Origin: Maribacter halichondriae
GTDB taxonomy: Bacteria > Bacteroidota > Bacteroidia > Flavobacteriales > Flavobacteriaceae
DNA: 64,000 bases
Direction of reading: 5' to 3'
NCBI RefSeq assembly: GCF_027474825.1
Contig: NZ_CP107030.1
Location: forward strand, 1,047,001 to 1,111,000
Numbering within the stretch: the first letter of the stretch is position 1; each line of letters opens with the position of its first letter. Positions 35,713 through 45,182 of the stretch are shown piece after piece. Both the position numbers and the translations under genes were made by a program. Below the pieces are notes generated by a model, which did no database searches, was not told the DNA's origin, and saw only the letters and a list, made by a program, of their open reading frames with translations.

Positions 35713-36438
35713 TCAGACCATCCTATCTTCCACCTTTCCCCAATTAATGATCTTCAGGATATTTTGAAGATACTCCACTCTTTTGTTCTGATATTTAAGA
35801 TAATAAGCGTGCTCCCAAACATCGATTCCCAAAATGGGAGTGCCTTGCAGCTCGGCTACTTTCATCAAAGGGTTATCTTGATTAGGAGTGGAAAAAATAT
35901 GCAATTTTTTATCATCAACTTGCACGACCCAAGCCCAGCCTGAACCAAAACGATTTGCCGCAGCATCGGATAATTGGTTCATAAAAGCTTCCTGTGACCC
36001 AAAATCTTCTACAATCTTGGCCTTAAAACTTTCGCTCATTTTTCCGCCGGGCGTTAATATATCCCAATATAACGAATGGTTAAAAAACCCACCGCCATTA
36101 TTACGTATCGCGGTAGGAAGGTCGTCCATACTTAAGATTTCCTCAATCGTCTTTCCTGAAATATTGACTTCTTTCAAAGCTGCATTAAGTTTATCAGTGT
36201 AGCCCTGATGGTGTTTGGTATGGTGTATTTCCATAGTCCTGACATCGATGACTTCTGGAAATGCATCATATCCATACGGAATTTCAGTTAGTTCAAAAGT
36301 ATTTGTAGAAACTGTTGCTGTTTTCATGTTTTCTTCTTTTTTAGGTTTTGATTTGCAAGCCGTTAACAATACGGAAGGCGCAATGGAAACCCCTGCGGAT
36401 ACCAATGCGGTCTGCTTTAAAAATTTACGTTTGTTCAT
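35713..36438 (-). CDS. Exported Fe/Mn superoxide dismutase, lipoprotein-type signal
   Basis: 241 residues. The N-terminal signal has a Lys-Arg motif, hydrophobic core and lipobox (VLLTAC-KSK), so the enzyme is probably tethered outside the cytoplasm. Metal ligands are visible: HHTKHHQGY (first His), FNHSLYW (second His) and DVWEHAYYL (Asp and His). The metal (Fe or Mn) cannot be fixed by eye. Located 23 bp after the gene at 36462, probably in one operon with it. Confidence 0.92.
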   Translation of the reverse strand: MNKRKFLKQTALVSAGVSIAPSVLLTACKSKPKKEENMKTATVSTNTFELTEIPYGYDAFPEVIDVRTMEIHHTKHHQGYTDKLNAALKEVNISGKTIEEILSMDDLPTAIRNNGGGFFNHSLYWDILTPGGKMSESFKAKIVEDFGSQEAFMNQLSDAAANRFGSGWAWVVQVDDKKLHIFSTPNQDNPLMKVAELQGTPILGIDVWEHAYYLKYQNKRVEYLQNILKIINWGKVEDRMV

Positions 36439-36461
36439 AATAACATTGTTATGACTACTCT

Positions 36462-36884
36462 CTATTTAATAAGCACAGCCTTAAGAATACCTCCCGTATA
36501 GTTGAATACACTTGTTTTGTAATCGTTGAAATTCTCATAGAACTTTTCGAAACGATCTTTTAGGTCCTGATGGTTTTCTAAATAATAGGTATCACAAGAA
36601 ATATCTTCACATTCCAAAATTCCCTTTAATTTGTTTTCATAATTTTCGATCTCTTTCTTGAAGTTTCTTGTTTCACGTGTTTTGGTGGCTATTTCATGCT
36701 TGAATTGTTGTAACCGCTCAAAAAGATTGGGCATGTTTTCTTTAAAGGCATTGGAATTCAATAGTCGATCGATAAATTGAGTATCGGTTTCAATAAATCC
36801 GATAATCGATTTCCACCATTGTGCATCTCGGTGAAAGGCAGTCAGTAATTCTTCCTGCGTGTTTTGTTCGCCTAACATCTTCAA
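36462..36884 (-). CDS. Coiled-coil protein of unknown function
   Basis: 140 residues. Helical, with a Trp-containing N-terminus (AFHRDAQWWKSIIGFIETDTQFIDRLLNS), a coiled coil (TRETRNFKKEIENYENKLKGIL), one C-x5-C and a Phe-rich tail. It looks like one of a family of small redox/stress helical proteins in Bacteroidota, and may be a homologue of the N-terminal remnant at 41690-41770. A Crp/Fnr-like site lies 50 bp upstream. Likely first gene of an operon with superoxide dismutase. Confidence 0.65.
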   Translation of the reverse strand: MKMLGEQNTQEELLTAFHRDAQWWKSIIGFIETDTQFIDRLLNSNAFKENMPNLFERLQQFKHEIATKTRETRNFKKEIENYENKLKGILECEDISCDTYYLENHQDLKDRFEKFYENFNDYKTSVFNYTGGILKAVLIK

Positions 36885-36933
36885 GTGTTTGATAATTTAG
36901 GGGAAAGTTAATTCTGTTGATAAATCTTATCAA

Positions 36934-36945
36934 TGATGCTTATCA
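36934..36945 (-). promoter_or_regulatory. Crp/Fnr-like operator (TGAT-N4-ATCA)
   Basis: Exact dyad TGAT-GCTT-ATCA, 50 bp before the 36884 start. It overlaps no gene. A second dyad with N7 spacing (TTGATAA-ATC-TTATCAA, 36917-36933) abuts it. Confidence 0.55.
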
Positions 36946-36951
36946 GTTTTA

Positions 36952-37992
36952 CTATTTTTTATCCCATCTGTAATACCTTTGCTCCCCTAATTTTTGCTCT
37001 TTTAGTTCTAACAAGGCCTTATTCGCTTCCTCCAAGGTATATAGCTGGACTTCAGGTCGTATGGATGCCTGAGAGGCCAGTTGCAAAAAATCGACTACAT
37101 CTTTACTGGTTACGTTCGCGACCGACTTAATTTCCTTCTCAAGCCATAGATGCTCTGGATAAGAAAGGTTTTGAAGATAATTTTTATCGGCATCCTCTTT
37201 CCTAATGGCATTGATGACCAATCTACCACCCTTTTCCAAGTTCTTCAGTGCTTCGACAATCGGTGCCCAAGCCGGGGTGGTGTCTATAATAGCATCTAGT
37301 TTTTCGGGGGTGATATCCGCTGTATCTCCCGCCCATACGGCACCCAACTCTTTGGCGAATTTCCGCTCCTCTTCTTTTCTGGCGAACACATAAACGGGAG
37401 TAGTGGGATAGCGAAATTGTACCATTTTTAACACCAAATGTGCCGAGGCTCCAAAACCTGTAAGTCCCAACTTTTGTCCATCTCGTAGTTCGGTCAACTG
37501 AATAGATCGATAACCGATTGCTCCCGCACAAAGCAAAGGTGCGGCTTCTACATCGGTAAAGAAATCTGGGATAAGATGAGCATATTTTTCCGGAGCGGTC
37601 ATGTATTCGGCATAGCCTCCATTTCTGTCTCTTCCAGTAGCCATAAATTGGTCGCAGAGATTCTCGTGGCCTTGTGAACAAAACTTGCATTGCCCACATG
37701 TGGAAAATATCCAAGCTACCCCTATCCTTTCCCCAATTTTATATTTCGAAGCACCAAAGCCCAGTTTTACCACGGTGCCCACTACCTGATGTCCTAAAAC
37801 CATAGGTAGTTTGGTCGGCGGAGTTCTTCCCTCGATTTCATCCAGTTCGGTATGGCAGACCCCACAGACCGAAATTTTAATCAATACTTCGTTGTCCAGC
37901 GGTTCTGGAATGGCAATATCGACCAATTCAAGAGGGTGTTTGTTTTCTTTCAACGATATTATCTTTTTTAGGATCATTGCTTTCATAATCAT
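36952..37992 (-). CDS. Zinc-dependent alcohol dehydrogenase (NAD(P)-dependent, AdhP-like)
   Basis: 346 residues, medium-chain dehydrogenase/reductase. Catalytic Zn: GVCHTELD and GHQVVG. Structural Zn: C-G-Q-C-K-F-C...C (CGQCKFCSQGHENLC). The coenzyme domain has GLTGFGASAHLVLK. It converts small alcohols and aldehydes. It lacks the usual AdhP N-terminal extension. Followed by the short SOD/coiled-coil group on the same strand; the intergenic space carries the operator at 36934. Confidence 0.93.
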   Translation of the reverse strand: MIMKAMILKKIISLKENKHPLELVDIAIPEPLDNEVLIKISVCGVCHTELDEIEGRTPPTKLPMVLGHQVVGTVVKLGFGASKYKIGERIGVAWIFSTCGQCKFCSQGHENLCDQFMATGRDRNGGYAEYMTAPEKYAHLIPDFFTDVEAAPLLCAGAIGYRSIQLTELRDGQKLGLTGFGASAHLVLKMVQFRYPTTPVYVFARKEEERKFAKELGAVWAGDTADITPEKLDAIIDTTPAWAPIVEALKNLEKGGRLVINAIRKEDADKNYLQNLSYPEHLWLEKEIKSVANVTSKDVVDFLQLASQASIRPEVQLYTLEEANKALLELKEQKLGEQRYYRWDKK

Positions 37993-38050
37993 AGTTTTAA
38001 TTAACCACCCTTAGAGCCTGTTTTGAATATCATTCAATACGCTAGCCTAC

Positions 38051-39375
38051 TTAATTTGCTCGTATCGCTAGAAACCGTTCCACATAATAGATAGCATTAT
38101 GTGCCGAGGGTGATATTTTTGGCAGAATTAAGTCAAACGCATGGTCGGTCTGTGGTACGATATGCATTACCACGGGAACATCATTTTCAGTTAAACGGGC
38201 ATGCAGTTGGCGTATTGCTTTCGCCGAGACAAGTATATCATGTTTCCCATTCAAAAGTAAAGTAGGCGGACAGCCCTTGTGAACGTAGGTGATAGGCGAA
38301 AACAGGGAATAGGCTTCCGGTCTTTCAGTGGGGTTTCCTCCAAGTATGGGCACAAAATTCCTGGCTCCTCCTTTTTATCAAATCCAAGACGGTGGTAGTT
38401 CTCGCCCATGCTCTTCTGTAGCCATTTTGGCATGCTGGCAGATTCGTCTTTTTTCGCATCGTTTATAGTTCTAGGCTTAATCAAATGCTGACCTGCATGA
38501 TAATACGTAGCCTCTAGATCACTGGGACCGTACCATGAAACCACGCCTTGTACACTTGTATCAAAACCTTCCAAATCATTGGGCATAAACTTCCAATTTT
38601 CATGGGTATATGCGGCAAGCAACGCAATATGTCCTCCAGCAGAACCACCACCTATTACAATTCTATTAGGATTCACGCTATAAACCTCGGCATTAGCTCT
38701 CATCCAAGCGATAGCATGTTTGGCGTCGTGAACCATGCCCATAAAATCGGTTTCGGGAAAAAGCCGGTACGCCACATCCATTATCACATGCCCCTGTTTG
38801 GCCAGATGCCTGAAAAAAGTCCTTGTGCCGCGATCTTTGTCCCAAATAGTCCATGCACTGTCATGTAGATAAATAAAAGCCAATCCGGAATGTTGTACTT
38901 TTTTGGGCGGTTGCCAGATATCGCACAAGAGTCGACGATCCGTATCTGGAATGGTATAAAAAGAAATGTTCTGGTCAAAAATATGGTCTGGGGACTTGGG
39001 CAATTTAAACACGTAACGTTTGGGAAGAAAGCTGGTTTTATGTTCTGGTGGAATACTACTTTCCCACCCCGGACCAAACGCTTGCCCAAAACTTGTAGCG
39101 CGTTTCGGTGGTCGAGTTATTTTACCGATGTGGATCCCATATAGTAAGGCATTCAAAAATCCCAAAACGATTAGGAGCACGGAGTGCACGGCAAATCCTA
39201 ACAGTGCAGTAAGTAGCGCAAAAAGGAAAAGTAAAGGGGAAAGTGCGGAAACAAATACCTTGACCAGCCAAAGCGCAAACGAAGTGGGTTGGCGCAACCT
39301 GAAATAAAGCAGATAGGTCATCAACAGCGTGATGGATAACAGAAAAACGATGCTATTTTGTATGATGGGATTCAT
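38051..39375 (-). CDS. Membrane-anchored alpha/beta hydrolase (HSL/carboxylesterase type), frameshifted
   Basis: Two hydrophobic N-terminal helices, then a hydrolase domain with oxyanion motif HDSAW, nucleophile elbow GGGSAGGH and, after the shift, LLLNGKHDILV (acid) and DHAFDLI (His). As read, the first ORF ends at 38251 and the last 100 residues lie in another frame from 38353. Adding one base near 38361-38365 restores ...EEPRNFVPILGGNP... and a 441-residue protein with the full triad. It is the last gene of a four-gene reverse operon starting at 41505. Confidence 0.85.
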
Positions 39376-40001
39376 TGGTTTTGTACATTTTTCTTAAACC
39401 ACAAAGCAAGGAACAACATCATCAAAGGAGCCGTAATCGTCCAAGGAATGGCCAAAAGCAGTATCGTTTCTGAAAACTCGGGATAGAAATAAACAAATGC
39501 AATTAAGGGAGTTACCAAAACATTTGCCAAAAATGCGATTCGCACCCATTTTTCAAATCCTTGCTTTTTAAATAATGGCAATACAAAAACCGATGCCAAC
39601 CCCATACAGATATATCCTATCGCATCAAAATCCCAAAACATTGAGTGTGGGGTCTGTCTCAGGACTTCGATTCCGTCGGCTGTTCCTTGAAGTGTCATGG
39701 GGATTACGGTTGCTAATTGCACCACGTAGTTCGCCGTAACGAATATGGCATAGATAACCGTAAAAATCAGTGCCGCATGGCTCCAGAATTTTTTATCTTC
39801 TGGTGTTACGTAATGGAGTGCCAATATTTCAAGAATAAAAGGAATGACGATACAGAGGGAAAACCCATAGATAAAAATTTCATCGTAGGGATACTTCAAA
39901 ATTCCAACAAGCTGCAATGTTTGGGTAATTACAAACAATGCATTTGCACCGAACGCTATCAATCCAGAGCAAAATCCGATTTTGTAGGTGCCAATGTTCA
40001 T
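39372..40001 (-). CDS. Multispan membrane protein, function unknown
   Basis: 209 residues with about six hydrophobic helices and few charges. No motif recognised. It overlaps the hydrolase gene by 4 bp and the 39998 gene by 4 bp, so it is co-translated with them. It may be part of a lipid-associated module with the membrane hydrolase (inference). Confidence 0.75.
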   Translation of the reverse strand: MNIGTYKIGFCSGLIAFGANALFVITQTLQLVGILKYPYDEIFIYGFSLCIVIPFILEILALHYVTPEDKKFWSHAALIFTVIYAIFVTANYVVQLATVIPMTLQGTADGIEVLRQTPHSMFWDFDAIGYICMGLASVFVLPLFKKQGFEKWVRIAFLANVLVTPLIAFVYFYPEFSETILLLAIPWTITAPLMMLFLALWFKKNVQNQ

Positions 40002-41086
40002 TGCAATTCGGTTACATTATATTCTACGCTTTTCAAGTTAAATCTTCCATATATAAATTCCCCATCGGGATAATGCCAAATGGCTTCCCCATAAGTTGGC
40101 AATTTGTAGCCGTTGACGTTTTTATAATTTTTAATGGGAGTTGAAAACGGAAAGGTTGTCATCTCCGAAACTGAGATACGGTCTTCAGAAACGAAGTTGA
40201 CCAGTTGGCCTTTTTGATTGAAATGTAGGATGGCGGAAATACTCGTGCCGTTTGTGGTAAAAGTTGCCTTGGCCGAAATGTCGTCAATCGCTTCCCAGAC
40301 AATCCGGTCGTCGATTAGAGCGGCAGGAGCGAACAGACAGAGATCATTAAAAAAGGTAACGGTCTCCGTCGCGAAAAGCTCTTGACTATCAATGTTGACT
40401 ACGGGAAAAAGGGATAGGAGCTTTATGAGCATGCCGACATGCCGCCTTTTATAGGCATGATAGCCCGCCGTAGGCAAACCCTTGACCTTCGCTTTCATAA
40501 AGAACAAACGGGCGGGAGACGCAATAAAATTGTACTGTTCCGAGGTAAATTGAAACCAATCCTTCCCTTTATCGCGCATTGCACCTTCAAAACGAATTTT
40601 GAAATTATACACTCTAGGTTTGCCTAAAACCCCCACGTATCGTAGATTGTTTTGAACGGGAAAGGGAAGATGACTTAGGTCGTTTTCAGTAATTCGTTCG
40701 TCAAATAAAGTCGCGGATTCCATAGCTGAAACCACATCCTTTTTATATCCATTTTCAAAGCGTTCCGTTCCGAGACCGACAATCGCCACAATCAGTAGCA
40801 TTACGTTGGCGATCGTACCATATTTGGCATCCGCCCAGACTGTCAAAATCAAAAACTGTGATACGATGGCCGCCATAAAGACGAACCAATGCCAGCCTTC
40901 TTTTCTGAAAAGTATCATAAGCGCCGAAAGCACAAATAGCAAGCCCGTCAACAGCCATAACAGCCCAACGGGTTTTGAAAACTCTTTGGTAAACTCGGCC
41001 ATACTTCCAATGGCGAAGGCCCTGACAAAACCAAGAAAATGTAGCAGGCCATGAAAAAACAAAAATAAGGTCAGAACTATTCTCAT
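39998..41086 (-). CDS. Membrane protein with C-terminal DUF6544-like domain
   Basis: 362 residues. Four transmembrane helices in the first ~115 residues, then a soluble domain of about 240 residues (FPVQNNLRYVGVLGKPRV, FTSEQYNFIASPARLFFMKA, YGEAIWHYPDGEFIYGRF) that I recognise as resembling the DUF6544 family of unknown function. Overlaps the next gene by 4 bp and the previous by 4 bp. Confidence 0.75.
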   Translation of the reverse strand: MRIVLTLFLFFHGLLHFLGFVRAFAIGSMAEFTKEFSKPVGLLWLLTGLLFVLSALMILFRKEGWHWFVFMAAIVSQFLILTVWADAKYGTIANVMLLIVAIVGLGTERFENGYKKDVVSAMESATLFDERITENDLSHLPFPVQNNLRYVGVLGKPRVYNFKIRFEGAMRDKGKDWFQFTSEQYNFIASPARLFFMKAKVKGLPTAGYHAYKRRHVGMLIKLLSLFPVVNIDSQELFATETVTFFNDLCLFAPAALIDDRIVWEAIDDISAKATFTTNGTSISAILHFNQKGQLVNFVSEDRISVSEMTTFPFSTPIKNYKNVNGYKLPTYGEAIWHYPDGEFIYGRFNLKSVEYNVTELQ

Positions 41087-41505
41087 CGCATGTCGATCTG
41101 TTGTTTAGGATTAACTACCCCAAGCCAAGTCCCGAGCACAATAAGCGCAATACCCACTAAATAATAGGTAATGTGAAGGGGGGCATAAAAGAAGCCCAGA
41201 TTTATAAGGAGTTCAACGGCAAGCCAGCCTAAAAGCACAATACCCTGCAAGACTATTAATACAGAGTACTTCGATGCCTTTTTCACTACAAAAAAGGCAA
41301 TGACAAGGCTTGATATGCCATTGGAAAGAAATAGGATAATCCCGGGCAACAAATAATTATCGAATATGGTGGATTCCAACAGTTTTGCTGGAATACCGAT
41401 GGCTGCTCCGGTGGGGTCTCCCATTAATCCCAAGCCTCCTAAAATTGAAGTTACACCTAAGAAGATCAGAAGTATCACTGCCAGTATATGAAGTGTTTTA
41501 TCCAT
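41083..41505 (-). CDS. Small four-span membrane protein
   Basis: 140 residues, four hydrophobic helices, first gene of the 41505-38051 operon. N-terminal helix ILAVILLIFLGVTSILGGLG. No motif; a DoxX-like membrane fold is possible but unproven. Confidence 0.7.
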   Translation of the reverse strand: MDKTLHILAVILLIFLGVTSILGGLGLMGDPTGAAIGIPAKLLESTIFDNYLLPGIILFLSNGISSLVIAFFVVKKASKYSVLIVLQGIVLLGWLAVELLINLGFFYAPLHITYYLVGIALIVLGTWLGVVNPKQQIDMR

Positions 41506-41525
41506 ATTCAGATTGCCAACATTTT

Positions 41526-41770
41526 TTAGAATAGCTTAGCGATTCCGATTCCAAAGCCTATATAGTTCAAGTCAACATCTGTCGAAGTATTTCCAATTTC
41601 GGGCTTCCTAGAAAGGGAACGATAGCCCATTTTCGGGCGAAGGTTCCAGTTGCTTCCCAAGTCTATTTGAAGACCCGCCCCGATTTCCCGTGTTGCGTCA
41701 GAACGTACAATTCGTCCCATGGGCCGTCTTTTAGGAAATCCGGATCCGGGTCTTTTGTTATATTATCCAT
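41526..41770 (-). pseudogene. Deletion scar: N-terminus of one gene fused out of frame to the C-terminus of an outer-membrane protein
   Basis: From ATG 41770 one frame reads M-D-N-I-T-K-D-P-D-P-D-F-L-K-D-G-P-W-D-E, then loses sense near codon 25. Another frame gives the end of a beta-barrel protein (GAGLQIDLGSNWNLRPKMGYRSLSR ... LNYIGFGIGIAKLF, stop 41526). The fused parts belong to different gene types, so an internal deletion is the simplest explanation. The N-terminal piece resembles the small helical protein family seen at 36462. Confidence 0.5.
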
Positions 41771-41829
41771 GGCAAAAGAATCTAAAAAGTTGCTTGACCA
41801 AAAGTAATATGTCGACTAGGCTTTCGAAA

Positions 41830-41841
41830 TGACCGAAGTCA
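41830..41841. promoter_or_regulatory. Crp/Fnr-like operator (TGAC-N4-GTCA)
   Basis: Exact dyad TGAC-CGAA-GTCA in the 257-bp space before the forward hydrolase gene (187 bp from its ATG). Confidence 0.5.
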
Positions 41842-42027
41842 TATAAAAAATACCCTGAATGACCAATATCATTTTACCAGTACGTGTACCCTTCTATTTT
41901 TACGGGGAGTACTATAGAAGACCTATGGCTCGGTAATCTTGCTAAAGGTATTAATGGTAAAGGCCAATTTCCGTTGTTCGGTTTCAACAGGAAGAAAATT
42001 ACATCATAGAAAGTTAAAACAAACGTT

Positions 42028-42693
42028 ATGTCAGCATCGATAAATGAGTCATTAGCCATCCAATTAGACGGACTTGTCCTAAAGGGCGACCTAATTATCC
42101 CAGAAAATGCCTTTGGGCTGGTTGTCTTTTCTCATGGCAGTGGCAGTAGTCGTCTAAGCCCTAGAAATAAGTATGTAGCGCAAATGTTGCAACAAAGGGG
42201 CTTGGCCACTTTGCTATTTGATCTGTTGACCGTAGATGAAGACCGCATTTATGAAAATAGATTTAATATCGATTTGCTCTCAATGCGCCTAATCGATGTA
42301 ACCCAATGGATGCAAAATCAAAAAGAGATCAAGCGTCTTCCCATCGGCTATTTTGGTGCCAGTACAGGAGCGGCCTCGGCATTACGTGCCGCAGCGTTTT
42401 TTGGGGATGAAATTAAGGCCGTAATCTCTAGGGGCGGAAGGCCTGATTTAGCCCTTTCCGAACTGCACAAGGTAACGGCACCCACACTTTTTATCGTTGG
42501 CGGGTGGGACGATGTGGTAATCGAATTGAACCAAAAAGCATATGACAAATTGAAATGTGAGCGAAAATTGGAAATCGTTCCCCACGCGACCCATCTTTTC
42601 GAAGAACAGGGTAAACTGGAAGAAGTAGCCAGACTATCGGCCGATTGGTTCGTGACCCATTTGTTACCCCAAAAAATAGAAAACAATGTTTGA
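42028..42693 (+). CDS. Dienelactone hydrolase-like alpha/beta hydrolase
   Basis: 221 residues. Nucleophile elbow GYFGASTGAA, acid in FIVGGWDDVV, His in VPHATHLF. The family cleaves esters or lactones; here it is joined to a phosphoribosyltransferase gene (8-bp overlap), a pairing I associate with bacterial stress islands. Substrate unknown. Confidence 0.88.
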   Translation: MSASINESLAIQLDGLVLKGDLIIPENAFGLVVFSHGSGSSRLSPRNKYVAQMLQQRGLATLLFDLLTVDEDRIYENRFNIDLLSMRLIDVTQWMQNQKEIKRLPIGYFGASTGAASALRAAAFFGDEIKAVISRGGRPDLALSELHKVTAPTLFIVGGWDDVVIELNQKAYDKLKCERKLEIVPHATHLFEEQGKLEEVARLSADWFVTHLLPQKIENNV

Positions 42694-43327
42694 GGACAGA
42701 ATCGATGCAGGAACGCAACTGGCAGATAAACTAATGAAATTCAAGGATGAAAATGTTGTGGTTTTGGCAATACCAAGGGGCGGATTGCCTTTGGGTTCCA
42801 TTGTAGCCAAGGCACTGGATGCACCCTTGGATGTAGCCCTATCCAAGAAAATCGGGTCTCCATTTAACAAGGAATACGCAATTGGAGCGGTAAGCATGGA
42901 AAATATAGTACTGAGTGATGCCGGTAGGGTCGATAAAAGGTATATCATGAAAGAAACGAACCGTATTCGAAAAAAGTTAAAGGAACGGCAGGATCAATAC
43001 TATAAAAACAGATCTCCCAAAGATCTAAAAGATAAGATTGTTGTCATCGTTGATGACGGAATTGCAACAGGCAATACCATCTTGGTCACCGTGGAATTAG
43101 TGGACATGCAAAAACCTTCCAAAATTGTGGTGGCGGTACCAGTTGCCCCTCCTTCAACTATGGCCAAACTTAAAGATTCACCTCTTGTGGATGAAGTGGT
43201 TTGTTTACAAACTCCATACAATTTTCGGGCAGTGGGACAATTTTACGAAGAATTTTATCAGGTTTCCGATCAGGAAGCGATACGATTATTGGAGGAAAGC
43301 AATGCAGCAAGCAAGTCTAGCCTTTGA
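42686..43327 (+). CDS. Type I phosphoribosyltransferase-family protein
   Basis: 213 residues. PRPP-binding loop VVIVDDGIATGNTI is intact, with AIPRGGLPLGSIVA before it. It may act on a base or be a regulatory PRTase. The stop overlaps the end of rtcB (convergent, 11 bp). Confidence 0.88.
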   Translation: MFEDRIDAGTQLADKLMKFKDENVVVLAIPRGGLPLGSIVAKALDAPLDVALSKKIGSPFNKEYAIGAVSMENIVLSDAGRVDKRYIMKETNRIRKKLKERQDQYYKNRSPKDLKDKIVVIVDDGIATGNTILVTVELVDMQKPSKIVVAVPVAPPSTMAKLKDSPLVDEVVCLQTPYNFRAVGQFYEEFYQVSDQEAIRLLEESNAASKSSL

Positions 43328-44765
43328 CTACAGCTACGGGCCTCAATTTTGCTATTTTCTTGGCAATGCCAGAATCGTTCACGGTATCTACCACCAAATT
43401 GACGTCTTTGTACGCAATAGGTGCTTCTTCCGCTATTCCTTTGAACGAACCCGCTTCCACAAAAATACCTTTTTCCCTAAGTTTCTCTTTCAACACAGGT
43501 GCGTTTACCTGCTTCTTGGCCGCGGTACGGGATAATCGCCTTCCGGCACCGTGGCAACATGAACCAAAAGTAATTTCGTGGCTTTTGGCGGCACCGGCCA
43601 TGACATAGGAACAGGTGCCCATGCTTCCGGGAATGATCACAGGTTGCCCAACGGCTTTGTAATTCTCCGGCAGTTCTTCGAATCCAGGGCCAAAGGCCCT
43701 TGTAGCTCCTTTGCGGTGTACGATCATTTGTACTTCTTTCCCATCGGCTAAATGTGTCTCGACCTTGGCAATATTGTGTGCCACATCGTACATCAGCTTC
43801 AAGGGTTCAACGGTCGGCCCAAAAATGTTCGCCCATGCGGTTCGCGCCTCCCAAGAGATCACTTCCCGGTTACACCAGGCATAGTTGGCCGCAGCGCACA
43901 TGGCCTTATAATAGTTTTGTCCTTCTTTGGAGTTGAAAGGCACACAGGCCAACTCCCTATCGGGCACTTCGATATTGTAATCCGGCATTGCCGACATGAT
44001 TTGACGGATATAGTCCGTAGCGACCTGATGCCCCAATCCTCTAGACCCCGTATGGATCAGTACGACAACTTGGCCTTTGTAAAGGCCATATGCCTTGGCA
44101 ATATCATCCTCATAGATTTCCTCCACGTAATCGACCTCTACAAAATGGTTTCCTGAACCTATGGTGCCCAATTGATCTGTACCCCTTTTCTTTGCCATCT
44201 CGGAGACCAATAAGGGATCCGCATTTTCCAACTTCCCATTACTTTCTATAAAAGCAAGGTCATCTTTAATCCCATAACCATTTTCTACGGCCCACTCCGC
44301 ACCCCTTAGTAGCACTTCGTCCATTTCTTGGGAAGAAAGTTTGATTTGTCCTCCTTTCCCCATTCCAGAGGGAATTTGGGCGTACAATTCTTTGGATAAA
44401 GCTTCCACTTTATCTTTGATATCCGTTATTTTTTGGTCAGAAGTCAATAATCGCACCCCACAGTTGATGTCATATCCAATACCACCGGGGGAAATGGCCC
44501 CATCCGGGTATAGAGTAGCGGCAACCCCACCAATAGGAAAACCATAACCTTCATGAACATCGGGCATTACAAGGGAAGCTCCCTGGATACCCGGCAAAGA
44601 GGCCACATTGACCAATTGTACCAAAGATCGATCTTCCATAATGGCATCGAGCAAAGGTTCGGATGCCAGAACCCTGGCGGGTACCCGCATTTTGGGGTGG
44701 AACGTTTTGGGAATCTCCCATAAAAAGTCCTCGATTTTATGGATATCTTCTTTTTTGATTTTCAT
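43317..44765 (-). CDS. rtcB: RNA ligase RtcB
   Basis: 482 residues. The 3'-phosphate RNA ligase joins 3'-P or 2',3'-cyclic-P ends to 5'-OH using GTP and Mn. Motifs: GYDINCGVR, GTIGSGNHFVEVDYV, HTGSRGLGHQ, and GSCCHGAGRRLSR with the guanylylated His. Intact. It follows archease by 3 bp, the expected activator pair. Confidence 0.95.
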   Translation of the reverse strand: MKIKKEDIHKIEDFLWEIPKTFHPKMRVPARVLASEPLLDAIMEDRSLVQLVNVASLPGIQGASLVMPDVHEGYGFPIGGVAATLYPDGAISPGGIGYDINCGVRLLTSDQKITDIKDKVEALSKELYAQIPSGMGKGGQIKLSSQEMDEVLLRGAEWAVENGYGIKDDLAFIESNGKLENADPLLVSEMAKKRGTDQLGTIGSGNHFVEVDYVEEIYEDDIAKAYGLYKGQVVVLIHTGSRGLGHQVATDYIRQIMSAMPDYNIEVPDRELACVPFNSKEGQNYYKAMCAAANYAWCNREVISWEARTAWANIFGPTVEPLKLMYDVAHNIAKVETHLADGKEVQMIVHRKGATRAFGPGFEELPENYKAVGQPVIIPGSMGTCSYVMAGAAKSHEITFGSCCHGAGRRLSRTAAKKQVNAPVLKEKLREKGIFVEAGSFKGIAEEAPIAYKDVNLVVDTVNDSGIAKKIAKLRPVAVVKG

Positions 44766-44768
44766 ATT

Positions 44769-45182
44769 TCATATATCAAAAATTACCAAGGTTTCCCAAT
44801 TCCCATGGTTATCCTTATGCACGTTGGCCTCATGGTAGGTTACCGCCTTGATTTCCTCATTAAAGCCCTCTACTCTTGTACCGTAAATCTCCACTACTGC
44901 TTTTGTTCGGGTAAATTTTGTAAAAAGTACTTTGCAAAAAATTGATTTTTCCGAATATGAAGTACTGAGTACTTCTGATAATAAATCGATGAGTAGGCAG
45001 GTCTGGTCCAATGCCACGATTTCTATTTTGGACTTAATATTGGATGATTTGTTTTTATCGCAAAAACCTTCCTTTAAAATATTGCCCATACCTATTACAC
45101 CTGCCTGAAACAATTCCTCTACACTGGAACCCCCAATTTTCATCCGGATATCTGCCGTATGGGGAAGGTATTCAATGGTCAT
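44769..45182 (-). CDS. Archease
   Basis: 137 residues. N-terminal MTIEYLPHTADIRMKIGGSSVEELF and C-terminal GNWETLVIFDI match the archease family, which helps RtcB reload GMP. Overlaps the methyltransferase by 4 bp. Adjacent to rtcB. Confidence 0.92.
   Translation of the reverse strand: MTIEYLPHTADIRMKIGGSSVEELFQAGVIGMGNILKEGFCDKNKSSNIKSKIEIVALDQTCLLIDLLSEVLSTSYSEKSIFCKVLFTKFTRTKAVVEIYGTRVEGFNEEIKAVTYHEANVHKDNHGNWETLVIFDI

Noticed and set aside
36917..36933. TTGATAA-ATC-TTATCAA as an Fnr site
   Set aside because: The half-site spacing is 7, not 4, so it does not fit; only the neighbouring N4 dyad at 36934 is counted.
37981..38041. TTGAATATCATTCAA near the adh start
   Set aside because: N5 spacing and A instead of C/T in the half-site; not counted in the motif set.
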